DNA from: Halobacillus faecis
GTDB lineage: Bacteria > Bacillota > Bacilli > Bacillales > Halobacillaceae
DNA length: 64,000 nucleotides
Assembly: GCF_007991335.1 (NCBI RefSeq)
Contig: NZ_BJYD01000029.1
Coordinates: 1-64,000, forward strand
Direction: 5' to 3'
The notes under the pieces were generated by a model. It saw only the letters and a program-made list of their open reading frames with translations, had not been told where the DNA came from and searched no databases. A program made the position numbers and the translations under genes. How positions within the stretch are numbered: position 1 is the stretch's first letter; every line of letters starts with the position of its first letter. Below are positions 40,044 to 49,040 of this stretch, one piece after another.

Positions 40044-40292
40044 ATGGGAATTGTCGTTGTTGAAGTTTGTGATGGAAACTTAATCAATGAAATGGATATC
40101 GAAAGTATCATTGAATCCGAATACCCGGAAGTGGCGGTACTCATTAGTGAATGCTTATCCTTCTGCGGCATGTGTGCCCTCCGTCCTTACGCGCTTGTTA
40201 ACAACCAGCGGGTATTTGGAAAAACCCCCGAAGAAGCATTACAGAAAATCCGTACGAAAATCGAAGAAGAATTAGCGATTTACGCTGAGTAA
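40044..40292 (+). CDS. DUF1450 (YuzB-like) Cys-containing protein
   Basis: An 82-residue protein with the cysteine cluster CLSFCGMC (about 39-46) plus Cys9. Sequence and length match the YuzB-like DUF1450 family of Bacillaceae; role unknown, with an iron-sulfur or redox site possible. GGGAGG precedes the ATG by about eight bases. It is 14 bases ahead of a membrane-protein gene and 33 after the ribF-like gene, so the three are probably one transcript. Confidence 0.85.
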   Translation: MGIVVVEVCDGNLINEMDIESIIESEYPEVAVLISECLSFCGMCALRPYALVNNQRVFGKTPEEALQKIRTKIEEELAIYAE

Positions 40293-40306
40293 GGCAGGAG
40301 AAGACG

Positions 40307-40795
40307 ATGGGTTTTTTGGATTCACTAATTAACAGCTTGCGTTTGCCGAAAAAAGAAGCAATGTTCCACCTGAACCGGAAAGGCATCACTCATACGATCG
40401 GTTATTTGTTCGTATTGCTGCTGCTCCTGTTTTTACCGGACATGGTCACATCGATCTTGTATTTGGAGACGAATCTGACAGAGGTATCACGAGGGATGTA
40501 CATTGCACAGTTTCTCGTTTTCTATCCTCTGCTGATTGTTTTTCTTATCCTTGTCGGAGTATCCATTCTTGCCGGTGGGAGCCTGCTGATGCGAAAAGCT
40601 CTTTCACGGAAGCTTGCTTACCAGCAGTTGTGGAAGTTGACTGCCTATGCTTGTACATTGCCTTTGATCTTAAGCGTATTATTAAAATATTTGACCGTAC
40701 CGAATGCCATCAGCGCCCTCATCTTTATGGTGATTTTCGTGTCTTACATGTATAAGATGATTACGGTTTATCCAAAAGTACCAGCGAAACCTTGA
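40307..40795 (+). CDS. DUF1189-like membrane protein
   Basis: A 162-residue protein with about four membrane helices (27-50, 66-90, 103-122 and 129-150). The opening LRLPKKEAMFHLNRKGITHTIGYLFVLLLLLFLPDM resembles the DUF1189 family. The ATG follows GGCAGGAG. No catalytic motif. The family assignment is from pattern memory and moderately sure. Confidence 0.7.
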   Translation: MGFLDSLINSLRLPKKEAMFHLNRKGITHTIGYLFVLLLLLFLPDMVTSILYLETNLTEVSRGMYIAQFLVFYPLLIVFLILVGVSILAGGSLLMRKALSRKLAYQQLWKLTAYACTLPLILSVLLKYLTVPNAISALIFMVIFVSYMYKMITVYPKVPAKP

Positions 40796-40871
40796 GTTCT
40801 TGCGGGTGCTTTTTTCTATTTGTCTTTTTTATATGTTAGAATATTCATTATTTAATAAAAAAGGTGGGGGT

Positions 40872-41711
40872 ATGATGACAAGAGCGTTAGTTTTGCAATC
40901 AGATTTTGGAATCAGTGATGGAGCCGTAAGTGCCATGCATGGGGTGGCGCATTCTGTAGATCATCAATTGTCGATCTTCGATTTGACGCATGACATCCCA
41001 CCATTCAATATTTGGGAAGGGTCTTACAGGCTATGGCAGACGATGGCTTACTGGACAGAAGGGACGGTATTCGTATCCGTCGTTGATCCCGGCGTAGGAT
41101 CGACGCGAAAGAGTATTGGTGTGAAAACAGGTTCCGGTCATTTTGTCATCACCCCGGATAATGGAACACTGACCCATATCGCCCGCACGGAGGGCATCGT
41201 TGAGGTTAGGGAAATTGATGAAAAAGTGAACCGCCTGCCAAGGTCCGGAGAGTCCTACACGTTTCATGGCAGAGATGTTTACGCCTATACCGGAGCACGT
41301 CTGGCGGCCGGAGTCATCACCTTTGAAGAAGTCGGACCTGCCCTTAAGCCAGACTCCATTGAGCGTATATCCGTCAAAGATCCTGATATTGAAGAATCTA
41401 GAGTCTCAGGCATCATTGATATCCTCGATATCCGCTTCGGCAACCTTTGGACAAACATCCCGAGAGACTTTTTCAAGCAGATGGGGGTCCATTATGGAGA
41501 CACCCTGAACGTGTCTATTTTGCATAATGGAGATGAGGTTTATCATAACTCGATGACCTTCGGCCGCTCGTTTGCAGATACTCATAAAGGCGAGCCGCTC
41601 GTCTATGTGAACAGTCTCGATAACTTAGCGGTGGCCATCAACCAAGGATCATTTGCCAGGGCTTACACTATTCGTACAGGTTCGAATTGGACCATCCATT
41701 TTGAAAAATAA
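40872..41711 (+). CDS. SAM hydrolase (SAM hydroxide adenosyltransferase, DUF62)
   Basis: A 279-residue enzyme of the fluorinase/DUF62 family, which splits S-adenosylmethionine with water into adenosine and methionine. Family motifs are visible: LQSDFGISDGAVSAMHGV (about 6-23), SVVDPGVGS, FVITPDNGTLTHI, FHGRDVYAY and the C-terminal VYVNSLDNLAVAIN. GGTGGGGG precedes the ATG at 40872; the frame open from 40800 has no site. The physiological role of this reaction is not clear. Confidence 0.9.
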   Translation: MMTRALVLQSDFGISDGAVSAMHGVAHSVDHQLSIFDLTHDIPPFNIWEGSYRLWQTMAYWTEGTVFVSVVDPGVGSTRKSIGVKTGSGHFVITPDNGTLTHIARTEGIVEVREIDEKVNRLPRSGESYTFHGRDVYAYTGARLAAGVITFEEVGPALKPDSIERISVKDPDIEESRVSGIIDILDIRFGNLWTNIPRDFFKQMGVHYGDTLNVSILHNGDEVYHNSMTFGRSFADTHKGEPLVYVNSLDNLAVAINQGSFARAYTIRTGSNWTIHFEK

Positions 41712-41737
41712 CTTCCTGCTTCTGCGGGGAGTTTTTT
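41710..41737 (+). terminator. Terminator
   Basis: Stem AACTTCCTGC / GCGGGGAGTT with three G-T pairs, overlapping the stop codon, then six T. Confidence 0.8.
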
Positions 41738-41825
41738 CCTGTCTATAAGCAAAATGAAAGCTTGTGGGGACTCGCTGTGCTACACTTAGCCATGTAAAAC
41801 CTTCACAAGAAAAGGAGAATGATCA

Positions 41826-42650
41826 ATGAAGACAGTTACGCTACATAGCACCATTGAAATGCCTCAACTAGGCTTTGGTGTTTGGCAAGTCGAAGAAAAA
41901 GACGCGGTTCCAGCCGTTACGAAAGCGATTGAAACAGGCTACCGTTCGATTGATACAGCTGCGATTTATGGCAACGAAAAACAAGTCGGTGAAGCAATCC
42001 GCCAGAGTGGTGTAGCTCGTGACGAATTGTTCATTACGACAAAGGTCTGGAACACAGACCAGGGATATGAAAATACATTGAAGGCTTTTGAAACCAGCCT
42101 TGATAAACTTGGCTTAGACTATGTGGACCTTTATTTGATCCACTGGCCGACACCAGAATACGATGATTACGTAGAAACATACAAAGCGCTTGAACAGCTG
42201 CAAAAAGACGGCAAAGTCAAAGCAATCGGCGTATGTAACTTTGATATCGACCACTTGCAGCGTCTACTTGACGAGTGTGAAGTGAAGCCGGCGGTCAACC
42301 AGGTCGAGTGCCACCCATTCTTGGCACAAAACGAACTGAAAGACTTCTGCCGCGACAATGGCATTCTGCTTGAAGCATGGAGCCCATTGATGCAAGGTGG
42401 AGAAGTATTGAAAAATGATACGATCCAGTCCATCGCTGAAAAGCACGGCAAAACACCAGCACAAGTCATCATTCGCTGGCACCTGCAAAACGACACGGTC
42501 GTTATTCCAAAGTCTGTCACACCATCCCGCATCGAAGAAAACTTCGACGTGTTTGATTTTTATTTGACAGCTGACGATATGGCTGCGATTAATAAGCTGG
42601 ACCGCGGTGAGCGGAAAGGCCCGAAACCATCTGAAATGAACGTACGATAA
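41826..42650 (+). CDS. Aldo/keto reductase
   Basis: A 274-residue NADPH-dependent reductase of the AKR5 type (similar to Bacillus YvgN/YtbE). The catalytic tetrad is Asp43, Tyr48, Lys73 and His106, in DTAAIYGNE, TTKVW and LIHWPTP. The C-terminal phosphate-binding IPKSVTPSRIEEN is present. It probably reduces aldehydes such as methylglyoxal. AAAGGAG precedes the ATG. Monocistronic. Confidence 0.94.
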   Translation: MKTVTLHSTIEMPQLGFGVWQVEEKDAVPAVTKAIETGYRSIDTAAIYGNEKQVGEAIRQSGVARDELFITTKVWNTDQGYENTLKAFETSLDKLGLDYVDLYLIHWPTPEYDDYVETYKALEQLQKDGKVKAIGVCNFDIDHLQRLLDECEVKPAVNQVECHPFLAQNELKDFCRDNGILLEAWSPLMQGGEVLKNDTIQSIAEKHGKTPAQVIIRWHLQNDTVVIPKSVTPSRIEENFDVFDFYLTADDMAAINKLDRGERKGPKPSEMNVR

Positions 42651-42657
42651 ATAGAGG

Positions 42658-42687
42658 AAGACTGCCCTTAGATGGCAGTCTTTTTTT
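42658..42687 (+). terminator. Aldo/keto reductase terminator
   Basis: Nine-bp stem AAGACTGCC / GGCAGTCTT and seven T. Confidence 0.94.
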
Positions 42688-42700
42688 GTGGACAATGGGT

Positions 42701-42900
42701 CAAGCCGGGAATGCGCGCAAGAGAGCCGGAACGCGCGCATGAGGTCTGGAACGCGCGCATGAGGTCTGGAACGCGCGCAAGAAGCCGGGAATGCGCACAA
42801 GAGAGCCGGAACGCGCGCAAGAAGCCGGGAATGCGCACAAGAGAGCCGGAACGCGCACAAGGAGCCGGGAACGCGCGCAAGAGAGTCAGAAACGAGCACA
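42701..42900. repeat. Minisatellite, ten copies of a 20-bp unit
   Basis: Ten head-to-tail copies with an exact 20-base period; the commonest form is close to GAGAGCCGGAACGCGCGCAA. The last copy is degenerate. GC-rich against its surroundings. Because 20 is not a multiple of three, frames through it are artefacts. There are no spacers, so it is not CRISPR. It lies between a terminator and uvsE. Confidence 0.93.
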
Positions 42901-43019
42901 TGAAGATCGAGCCGCGTACAATACCTCGTCTACAAAACTCCGCAAACCCACCCTTATGTTATTCCCACCAAATATGGGGAACATAAAGGTATCAATTTTA
43001 TCGGTAAAGGAGTTTTTGT

Positions 43020-43976
43020 ATGATCATCCGGTTCGGTTACGTATCGCATGCGCTCGACCTATGGGAAGCGACACCTGCGAAGACGATGACATTTGCACGT
43101 TATAAGAAGCTGGGGCATGAAGCAGCCATCGAGCAGCTTCACAAAATTGCGGAAATGAATTTGGAGCGCACACGTCGGATCATCCATTACAACATTGCGA
43201 GGGAGATCCATCTGTACCGCTTTTCTTCATCCATCATTCCACTTGCGACTCATGATGAAGTGGAGTGGGATTACATCGGGCCTTTTCGACATCTTTTCGA
43301 GGAAATTGGCGAACTGGTACGGGCGCACAACATGCGCACGAGTTTTCATCCGAATCAATTCACCCTTTTTACAAGTGACCGTCCTCATGTGACAGACAAT
43401 GCCGTCCAGGATATGGAGTACCATTACGCGATGCTTAAAGCGATGGGGCTTCACAATGAATCTCATATCAACTTGCATGTGGGCGGAGCGTATGGGGATA
43501 AACAAGCAGCCGTTGCTCGTTTCCATGAAAATATAAAGAAATTGCCGACTCCAATTAAACAGCAGATGACACTCGAAAATGATGATAAAACGTATACGAC
43601 AACGGAAACCCTTGATGTCTGTGAAAAAGAAGAGATCCCCATGATGTTCGACTATCATCATTACATGGCCAATCATACGGAAGATGAACCGCTATCTGAA
43701 ATTCTTCCACGCTTTTATAAAACGTGGGACAGGCTTGGTCTCCCGCCGAAGATTCACATTTCGTCTCCAAAATCGGAAAAGGCGTACAGGAGTCACGCCG
43801 ATTTTGTGGATGCTGATTTCATTCGCCCTCTCCTGAAAGAATTGAAGGCTCTTAACACCCCCGTTGATTTTATGATTGAAGCGAAAGAAAAGGATCGTGC
43901 GCTTCTAAAGCTTGTCGAAGACTTTTCGAGCATTCGTGGTGTGAAGCGAGTAGGGGAAGCGACTTTGGACGTTTAG
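43020..43976 (+). CDS. uvsE: UV DNA damage endonuclease
   Basis: A 318-residue UVDE enzyme that nicks DNA 5' of UV photoproducts and other lesions. Family signatures include [28 protein letters not shown] at the start, [67 protein letters not shown] and [10 protein letters not shown], whose His, Glu and Asp residues bind metals in a TIM barrel. AAAGGAG precedes the ATG. In Bacillus the gene is associated with spore DNA repair. Confidence 0.95.
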   Translation: MIIRFGYVSHALDLWEATPAKTMTFARYKKLGHEAAIEQLHKIAEMNLERTRRIIHYNIAREIHLYRFSSSIIPLATHDEVEWDYIGPFRHLFEEIGELVRAHNMRTSFHPNQFTLFTSDRPHVTDNAVQDMEYHYAMLKAMGLHNESHINLHVGGAYGDKQAAVARFHENIKKLPTPIKQQMTLENDDKTYTTTETLDVCEKEEIPMMFDYHHYMANHTEDEPLSEILPRFYKTWDRLGLPPKIHISSPKSEKAYRSHADFVDADFIRPLLKELKALNTPVDFMIEAKEKDRALLKLVEDFSSIRGVKRVGEATLDV

Positions 43977-44029
43977 TTTTGCATGCTCGCCCATGGATCA
44001 AGTATATTGTTGGTAGTGGAAGGGGTGGA

Positions 44030-44719
44030 ATGATGGATAAACAGACCCTCTTATCAGAAGTTAATTTATTTGAAGAATTAACAAAAGAAGAACTGATGGA
44101 TGTCGATGCGATCAGTGAAATGAAAAAAGTAGGGAAGGGTGAAGTCATCCTTTCCCCTGAACATCCAGCTGAGCATTTATATATTTTGAAAAAAGGTCAA
44201 ATCCGATTATACCGGACAAATAAAGAGGGGAAACAGTTCACCCTCGACATTTTAAAAGACGGGAATCTATTTGGCGAGGCTTCAACGCTTACCCTGACGG
44301 ATTACGAAATGTACGCGGAGGCAATGACCGATACATATGTTTGTCTGATGAGCCGGGAAGAGTTTGAACGATTCATGGAAAAGTACCCGAAAATCACTCT
44401 TCGTCTCGTTCAGTTGCTTTCGTCAAAGTTGAACGATTTTTACAGGAGAAGTGAGAAAATTGCTTTAGGTGAGGTGCGGGAACGAATTCTATATTTGCTA
44501 CTTATGCTTAGCGAAAAAAGCGGCCGCCGTCATCAGGAGTGGCAGACCGTTGAGATGAAGTTGACTCATCAGGACATCGCGACGATGATCGGGGCTACAA
44601 GGGAAACGACGAGTGCGGAAATCAGTCGTTTAAAAAAGGAAGGCTATTTGAAAAAGGGCCAAGTATTATTTATTGATGCAGAAAAAGCAAAAACCCATCT
44701 CGGCTTAGTGGTTACATAA
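44030..44719 (+). CDS. Crp/Fnr-family transcriptional regulator
   Basis: A 229-residue regulator with a cyclic-nucleotide-binding-type barrel (about 10-120; HLYILKKGQIRLYR, GNLFGEAS) and a C-terminal winged helix (LTHQDIATMIGATRETTSAEISRLKKEGYL). It lacks the cysteine cluster of Fnr and the complete cAMP-binding arginine-serine pair cannot be confirmed, so the signal is unknown. AAGGGGTGG precedes two adjacent ATG codons, 44030 and 44033. The terminator hairpin begins inside its last codons. Confidence 0.88.
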   Translation: MMDKQTLLSEVNLFEELTKEELMDVDAISEMKKVGKGEVILSPEHPAEHLYILKKGQIRLYRTNKEGKQFTLDILKDGNLFGEASTLTLTDYEMYAEAMTDTYVCLMSREEFERFMEKYPKITLRLVQLLSSKLNDFYRRSEKIALGEVRERILYLLLMLSEKSGRRHQEWQTVEMKLTHQDIATMIGATRETTSAEISRLKKEGYLKKGQVLFIDAEKAKTHLGLVVT

Positions 44720-44734
44720 GCCGGGATGGGTTTT
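44692..44734. terminator. Bidirectional terminator overlapping a gene end
   Basis: Sixteen-bp stem AACCCATCTCGGCTTA / TAAGCCGGGATGGGTT with the Crp-family stop codon in the loop. Confidence 0.92.
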
Positions 44735-45314
44735 AGTTTAATATCCTTTTTGCTTCCATGAATCGCTGGATTCCTGTAAACAATTCAACTGCAAAGAACA
44801 ACAGTGTTGACCAGAAAAGGAATGGAGGGAATAGGAGCATCACACTGAACAAAACGAATCCTTCTGTTCGCTCCGCAAGCCCTGCTTGATAATAAAAGGA
44901 TTTGATTCCTGCCTTTTCTGATACGGCCCCTACGACTAAAAAGATGGTCATGGAAACAATAATGGAAACGCTGAGAAGGAGAAGCGGCCACAATACCTCT
45001 GGATGAACATAAGCGATGGCGACAATCATCCCGATTTCAACAACTCGGTCGAATGTAATATCCATCACGGTTCCGAAGGGGGAGGTTTTTGTGTTTCTGG
45101 CCATCGTCCCGTCTACGGCGTCTAAAAATCCGGAAATCCATAAAAATAAAACCGCTAAAATCGGAAAACCGAGCACATAAAGTGCACTTGTAGCAAGACC
45201 GACGAACAAGGCGAGCACTGTGATCTCGTTGGCTGTGCGGCCTTTTTGCAGAAAGTAAGAAGCTGTACGTTCAATAGAGGGCTGAACGAATTTTCTTGCG
45301 TGTGTATCGAGCAT
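44733..45314 (-). CDS. CDP-alcohol phosphatidyltransferase
   Basis: A 193-residue membrane enzyme with the complete family signature D-x2-DG-x2-AR-x8-G-x3-D-x3-D (DAVDGTMARNTKTSPFGTVMDITFD, about 64-88) and five to six membrane helices. It makes a phospholipid from a CDP-linked alcohol or lipid; the product is not predictable (phosphatidylglycerol-phosphate or similar). The ATG at 45314 follows AGGTG; the frame extends further upstream without a site. Confidence 0.87.
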   Translation of the reverse strand: MLDTHARKFVQPSIERTASYFLQKGRTANEITVLALFVGLATSALYVLGFPILAVLFLWISGFLDAVDGTMARNTKTSPFGTVMDITFDRVVEIGMIVAIAYVHPEVLWPLLLLSVSIIVSMTIFLVVGAVSEKAGIKSFYYQAGLAERTEGFVLFSVMLLFPPFLFWSTLLFFAVELFTGIQRFMEAKRILN

Positions 45315-45522
45315 AAAAAACACCTGCTTTAGCAAATAATAACGACGTCTTGTTACCACTTTACCCTATTTGATCTCCCTTTAGACGATAGCACACGTTC
45401 CATGGAAATAGTAATACCCAGCTTCTTATGTAAGACAGATTACAATGTTGAGCACATAAGGTTTGTGACAAGTGAACAGGGTGTATAGTATCCCTGTAAC
45501 AAACAACAAGGAGGAATCGGAC

Positions 45523-45960
45523 ATGTCAGAACATAAAGTATCCATTACGAGTAAATCCCATGGGATGAAATCGGAGATCCAGGCTGGAAAACATTCATTG
45601 ACGATTGATGAACCGAAGCAAATGGGGGGAACAGATGAAGGTGCTGATCCACTTGCAACGATGTTAGGTTCTCTCGCAGGATGTGAAACAGTTATTGCTA
45701 ATATGGTCGCGAAGGAAATGTCGTTCGATCTCCAAAGTATTTCTTTTGATATCAATGGAACCTTGGATATGCGCGGCTTAATGGGAACGGCGGATGTAAA
45801 GCCGTACTTTGACACGGTGAACATCAGAGCGGACGTAGAAACTTCGGAATCCCAAGAGCGGATTGAAGAACTTCAGGAAATCGTGGATCAACGTTGCCCT
45901 GTTTTCACTACCCTGAAAGCGGCGGGAATTACACTAAATGTCGATTGGAAAAAGGCATAA
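45523..45960 (+). CDS. OsmC/Ohr-family protein
   Basis: A 145-residue OsmC-like thiol peroxidase fold with the two conserved cysteines, Cys54 (SLAGCETV) and Cys125 (DQRCPVF). The family reduces organic hydroperoxides or binds related substrates. AAGGAGG precedes the ATG at 45523. Of the two branches, the MGGTDEGADPLATMLGSLAGC pattern fits OsmC more than Ohr. Monocistronic. Confidence 0.9.
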   Translation: MSEHKVSITSKSHGMKSEIQAGKHSLTIDEPKQMGGTDEGADPLATMLGSLAGCETVIANMVAKEMSFDLQSISFDINGTLDMRGLMGTADVKPYFDTVNIRADVETSESQERIEELQEIVDQRCPVFTTLKAAGITLNVDWKKA

Positions 45961-46096
45961 CAAATGCGAAGAGGCTCCTTCGGGGGGCCTTTTTATGCTG
46001 GTAATTTCCATGGAAACGATGGAAAGAATTAATAATGAATCACTCATTCCTCCTATGTTACCTTATTAGGGAACCAGATAAGGAGGTAGATGATCA

Positions 46097-46678
46097 ATGT
46101 TCAAAAAATCCTTGCTGACAGGATTGGCTGCCGTAAGCATGCTCGCTTTCTCCTTCCCTGTCGAAAGTTTTGCACATGCCAATACTCACACCGTCCAGAA
46201 GGGCGATTCTATTTATAAAATTGCTATGAAACATGGGGTTTCTGCACAACAATTGCAGGCTGTGAACGATAAAGAGAATACAGAAATTTATCCTGGGGAG
46301 CAGTTACAGCTTCCTGTGGCGCTTAGTGCTTCTGAAAAAGATTTACTGGCCCGTCTAGTAGAAGCAGAGGCGAAGGGTGAAAGCTACGCTGGTAAAGTTG
46401 CGGTTGCCACGGTTGTTTTGAACCGTGTGGAAAGTGACCGTTTCCCAGATTCATTGAATGGCGTAATCTATGACGGCATTCAGTTCTCTCCTGTTCTTAA
46501 TGGTACAATCAATCAGCCGGCAAGCGCTGAGTCAAAACGTGCGGTTAATGAAGCTGTTGCTTATCAAGGGTTCGACCGCGAGTCTCTATTTTTCTATAAC
46601 CCTGATAAAGCGCAAAGTGACTATTTGAGCAGCAAAGAAGTGACTACAATCATTGGCGACCACGTTTTCTTAAGATAA
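46097..46678 (+). CDS. Secreted LysM-SleB-type cell wall hydrolase
   Basis: A 193-residue secreted protein: signal peptide (1 to about 28, ending ESFAHA), one LysM repeat (HTVQKGDSIYKIAMKHGVSAQQLQAVN, about 31-75) that binds peptidoglycan, and a hydrolase_2 (SleB/CwlJ) domain with the catalytic glutamate in LVEAEAKGESYAGKVAVATVVLNRV. Probably cuts cortex or vegetative wall, possibly in germination. AAGGAGG precedes the ATG. Monocistronic. Confidence 0.9.
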   Translation: MFKKSLLTGLAAVSMLAFSFPVESFAHANTHTVQKGDSIYKIAMKHGVSAQQLQAVNDKENTEIYPGEQLQLPVALSASEKDLLARLVEAEAKGESYAGKVAVATVVLNRVESDRFPDSLNGVIYDGIQFSPVLNGTINQPASAESKRAVNEAVAYQGFDRESLFFYNPDKAQSDYLSSKEVTTIIGDHVFLR

Positions 46679-46686
46679 ACCACGTG

Positions 46687-46717
46687 AACAAGCACCTTAG
46701 GAAGGTGCTTGTTTTTT
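46687..46717 (+). terminator. Terminator
   Basis: Twelve-bp stem AACAAGCACCTT / AAGGTGCTTGTT and T-run. Confidence 0.95.
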
Positions 46718-46764
46718 TGTGGTTTTCTTTCTATGTGATGAAGTTGGTCGGTAGGGGAAATGGG

Positions 46765-46797
46765 AAAAGGAGACTCCTGGATAGGAATCTCCTTTTT
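46765..46797 (-). terminator. Alanine symporter terminator
   Basis: Stem AAAAGGAGA / TCTCCTTTT with a 14-base partly paired loop, 14 bases beyond the stop of the minus-strand symporter; works in either direction. Confidence 0.7.
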
Positions 46798-46810
46798 ACA
46801 ATCGATCGAT

Positions 46811-48226
46811 TTAACTGGCATCTTCTTCTTCATCAAACAATTGGACTTTCCTTTTCTTGGTCCGTTTTTTGTACACGCGGTTAACATAGTCATCTGTTAG
46901 AGCTGCAATTTCCTTATGCAGGAACAGTAATGGAATGATGTTTGTAAGCAGGACGAAGGCCAAAATTAAATCGAGGAACTGCCAGACGAATTGAAGCCCT
47001 CCAATTGCTCCTACGAATACAGCTAAGATGTAAACGATCCGCATAATTTTGGCTGCGCGTAAACCGAAGAGATACTCCGCTTGCTTTTCACCATAAAAGA
47101 CAAGGACACCGATGGTCGTAATGACAAAAAAGAGTAAAAATACAGTGATGAAACTGCCTCCGAACGCATCACCGAATTCGGTGCCGATGGCCACGTTGAT
47201 CATATTCGATGCATCACTACCACCGACTTCCTGCCATGCGCCGGTAACGAGGACGGTCAAACCAGACACAGTACAAATGACAATGGTATCAACGAATACG
47301 CTGAAGATTCCCCATAACGCCTGGCGGGAAGGGTGATCTGTTTTGGCTGCCGCGTGGGCAATCGATGCGGTTCCGAGACCTGCTTCATTGGAATACAGAC
47401 CACGCGCAATCCCCCAGCGTAACGCTTGGGCAACGGCAGCACCTGCAAAGCCACCAGTTGCGGAAATGGGTGTAAAAGCGTGGGTGAAGATCAATCCAAA
47501 TACGTTGGGGATTTGATCGATGTTGGCAAATATGACGTATAAACAGACAGAGAGGTAAATGAGAACCATGCCTGGCACCATCTTATCAGTGACCTTGGCA
47601 ATCCTTTTGATGCCACCGAAAACGACCACAGCAATCGCTGCACACATGACGATTCCCGTAATTTCAACCGGCCACCCGAAGGCGCCCTCTGTTTGAGTAG
47701 CGATGGAATTGGACTGGACCATTGTACTTGGAATTAACTCAATCATTAGGAAGAATGCGAAGGCGGTGGAGACCCACTTCCAACCCAGGGCCTTTTTTAT
47801 GTAATATTGAGGACCACCGACCCAAATGTTTTTGTCGTTCTTTTCCCTGTATTTCATACCCAATAATATTTCACTATACTTTGTGGCCATTCCGATTAAA
47901 GCGACCAGCCACATCCAGAATAAAGCACCGGGTCCACCTAAAGAAATTGCGACAGGAACACCGACGATATTCGTTGCACCGGCTGTAGAAGCTAAGGCTG
48001 AAGTGAAAGCCTGGAATGGGGTGATGGTTCCTTTCTTTTTCGTTTTCTTGAATATCTGTCCGATGGTTTGATGGAGAACATGTCCAAAAAAGCGGAATTG
48101 GAAAAACTTAATCCGGATGGTAAGGAAGATTCCACCCAGAATCAAAATGATCGCTAATGGATACGTCCATAAAAAGTCGGAAATCGTAGTGATCCCCTCT
48201 TTGATACTATTCCATAAATCTCCCAA
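46811..48226 (-). CDS. Sodium:alanine symporter (AGCS family)
   Basis: A 471-residue transporter with about ten to eleven membrane helices. TIRIKFFQFRFFGH, SALASTAGATNIVGVPVAISLGGPGALFWMW and RGLYSNEAGLGTASIAHAAA are AGCS signatures. It imports alanine or glycine with sodium. Start choice: a TTG at 48226 lies eight bases after AAAGGGGATC, while the ATG at 48247 is upstream of that site and has only weak pairing; the TTG is preferred and gives the usual N-terminus. Confidence 0.88.
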   Translation of the reverse strand: MGDLWNSIKEGITTISDFLWTYPLAIILILGGIFLTIRIKFFQFRFFGHVLHQTIGQIFKKTKKKGTITPFQAFTSALASTAGATNIVGVPVAISLGGPGALFWMWLVALIGMATKYSEILLGMKYREKNDKNIWVGGPQYYIKKALGWKWVSTAFAFFLMIELIPSTMVQSNSIATQTEGAFGWPVEITGIVMCAAIAVVVFGGIKRIAKVTDKMVPGMVLIYLSVCLYVIFANIDQIPNVFGLIFTHAFTPISATGGFAGAAVAQALRWGIARGLYSNEAGLGTASIAHAAAKTDHPSRQALWGIFSVFVDTIVICTVSGLTVLVTGAWQEVGGSDASNMINVAIGTEFGDAFGGSFITVFLLFFVITTIGVLVFYGEKQAEYLFGLRAAKIMRIVYILAVFVGAIGGLQFVWQFLDLILAFVLLTNIIPLLFLHKEIAALTDDYVNRVYKKRTKKRKVQLFDEEEDAS

Positions 48227-48361
48227 TGAAAGATCCCCTTTCGACATACTGTAAGATACCCATATATTCCCTTTACATATTATGTTAAACGTATAAAATG
48301 AGCAGGGAAGATGTGACTTAGGAGAAAAAGCCATACACTAGAGAGGTAGAGGAGGGATCAG

Positions 48362-48958
48362 TTGATTATAAGGGAAGAGGAATTTCAAAATCATTCCATG
48401 AGTAAGTTGATTAAAGGGGCAGTCGTGCCACGTCCGATTGCCTGGGTATCGACAGTAAGTCAGGATGGCGTACGCAATCTGGCTCCGTTCAGTTTTTTTA
48501 CGGTAGCCTCTATGAATCCGATTACGCTTTGTTTTTCTGTGGGAAGTGTGGGCAGAGATAAAGACACACTGAAAAATATTAAGGAAACAAAGCAGTTTAT
48601 TATTAATGTCGTTTCAGAATCTTTGGCTAATCAGATGCATGAGAGCAGTAAAAGGTATGGTCCTAACGTCGATGAGTTTGAGGAGGCAGGTACAGATTTC
48701 GAAGAGGGTGATTTCGTTTCCGTTCCAAGGGTAAAGCAATCACCCGTTCACATGGAATGTAAGCTCGATCAAGTCCTCGAAATCGGTGAAGGAAACCTGG
48801 TTTTAGGAAGGTTGGTCGGCTACCACATCAGGGATGACGTTTATATAGAAACAGACAAAGTGGATCCACATGAGATGAAGCCTGTCGGAAGAATGGCTGG
48901 AGATTACAGCTACATCCGGGACTTCTTCTCACTCCCCAACAACGACCTTCCCAAATAA
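48362..48958 (+). CDS. Flavin reductase-family protein
   Basis: A 198-residue FMN-binding split-barrel protein of the DIM6/NTAB group. KGAVVPRPIAWVSTVSQDGVRNLAPFSFFTVASMNPITL is the FMN-binding part and DKDTLKNIKETKQFIINVV follows. It reduces flavin or acts as an FMN oxidoreductase; the partner is unknown. The start is TTG at 48362 with GAGGAGGG ahead. Monocistronic, followed at once by a terminator. Confidence 0.9.
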   Translation: MIIREEEFQNHSMSKLIKGAVVPRPIAWVSTVSQDGVRNLAPFSFFTVASMNPITLCFSVGSVGRDKDTLKNIKETKQFIINVVSESLANQMHESSKRYGPNVDEFEEAGTDFEEGDFVSVPRVKQSPVHMECKLDQVLEIGEGNLVLGRLVGYHIRDDVYIETDKVDPHEMKPVGRMAGDYSYIRDFFSLPNNDLPK

Positions 48959-48961
48959 AAG

Positions 48962-49001
48962 AAAAGCCGCAACCCTTTACTAAAGGCTCTGCGGCTTTTT
49001 T
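48962..49001 (+). terminator. Terminator
   Basis: Stem AAAGCCGCA / TGCGGCTTT with an inner CCTTTA/TAAAGG, then six T. Confidence 0.9.
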
Positions 49002-49015
49002 ACATTTACTGGCGT

Positions 49016-49036
49016 ACCAGGTCATACATTATTTGG
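49016..49036 (+). repeat. Half copy of the ACCAGGTCAT repeat
   Basis: Core ACCAGGTCAT-A-CA-N5-TGG lying between two converging genes; the right arm is missing. See 15598, 26662 and 36623. Confidence 0.75.
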
Positions 49037-49040
49037 TCAT

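Noticed and set aside
42701-42900. CRISPR-like look of the repeats, and proteins encoded through them
   Set aside because: Units are directly joined with no spacers, and a 20-base period shifts the frame; the frames on both strands are artefacts of GC-rich repetition.
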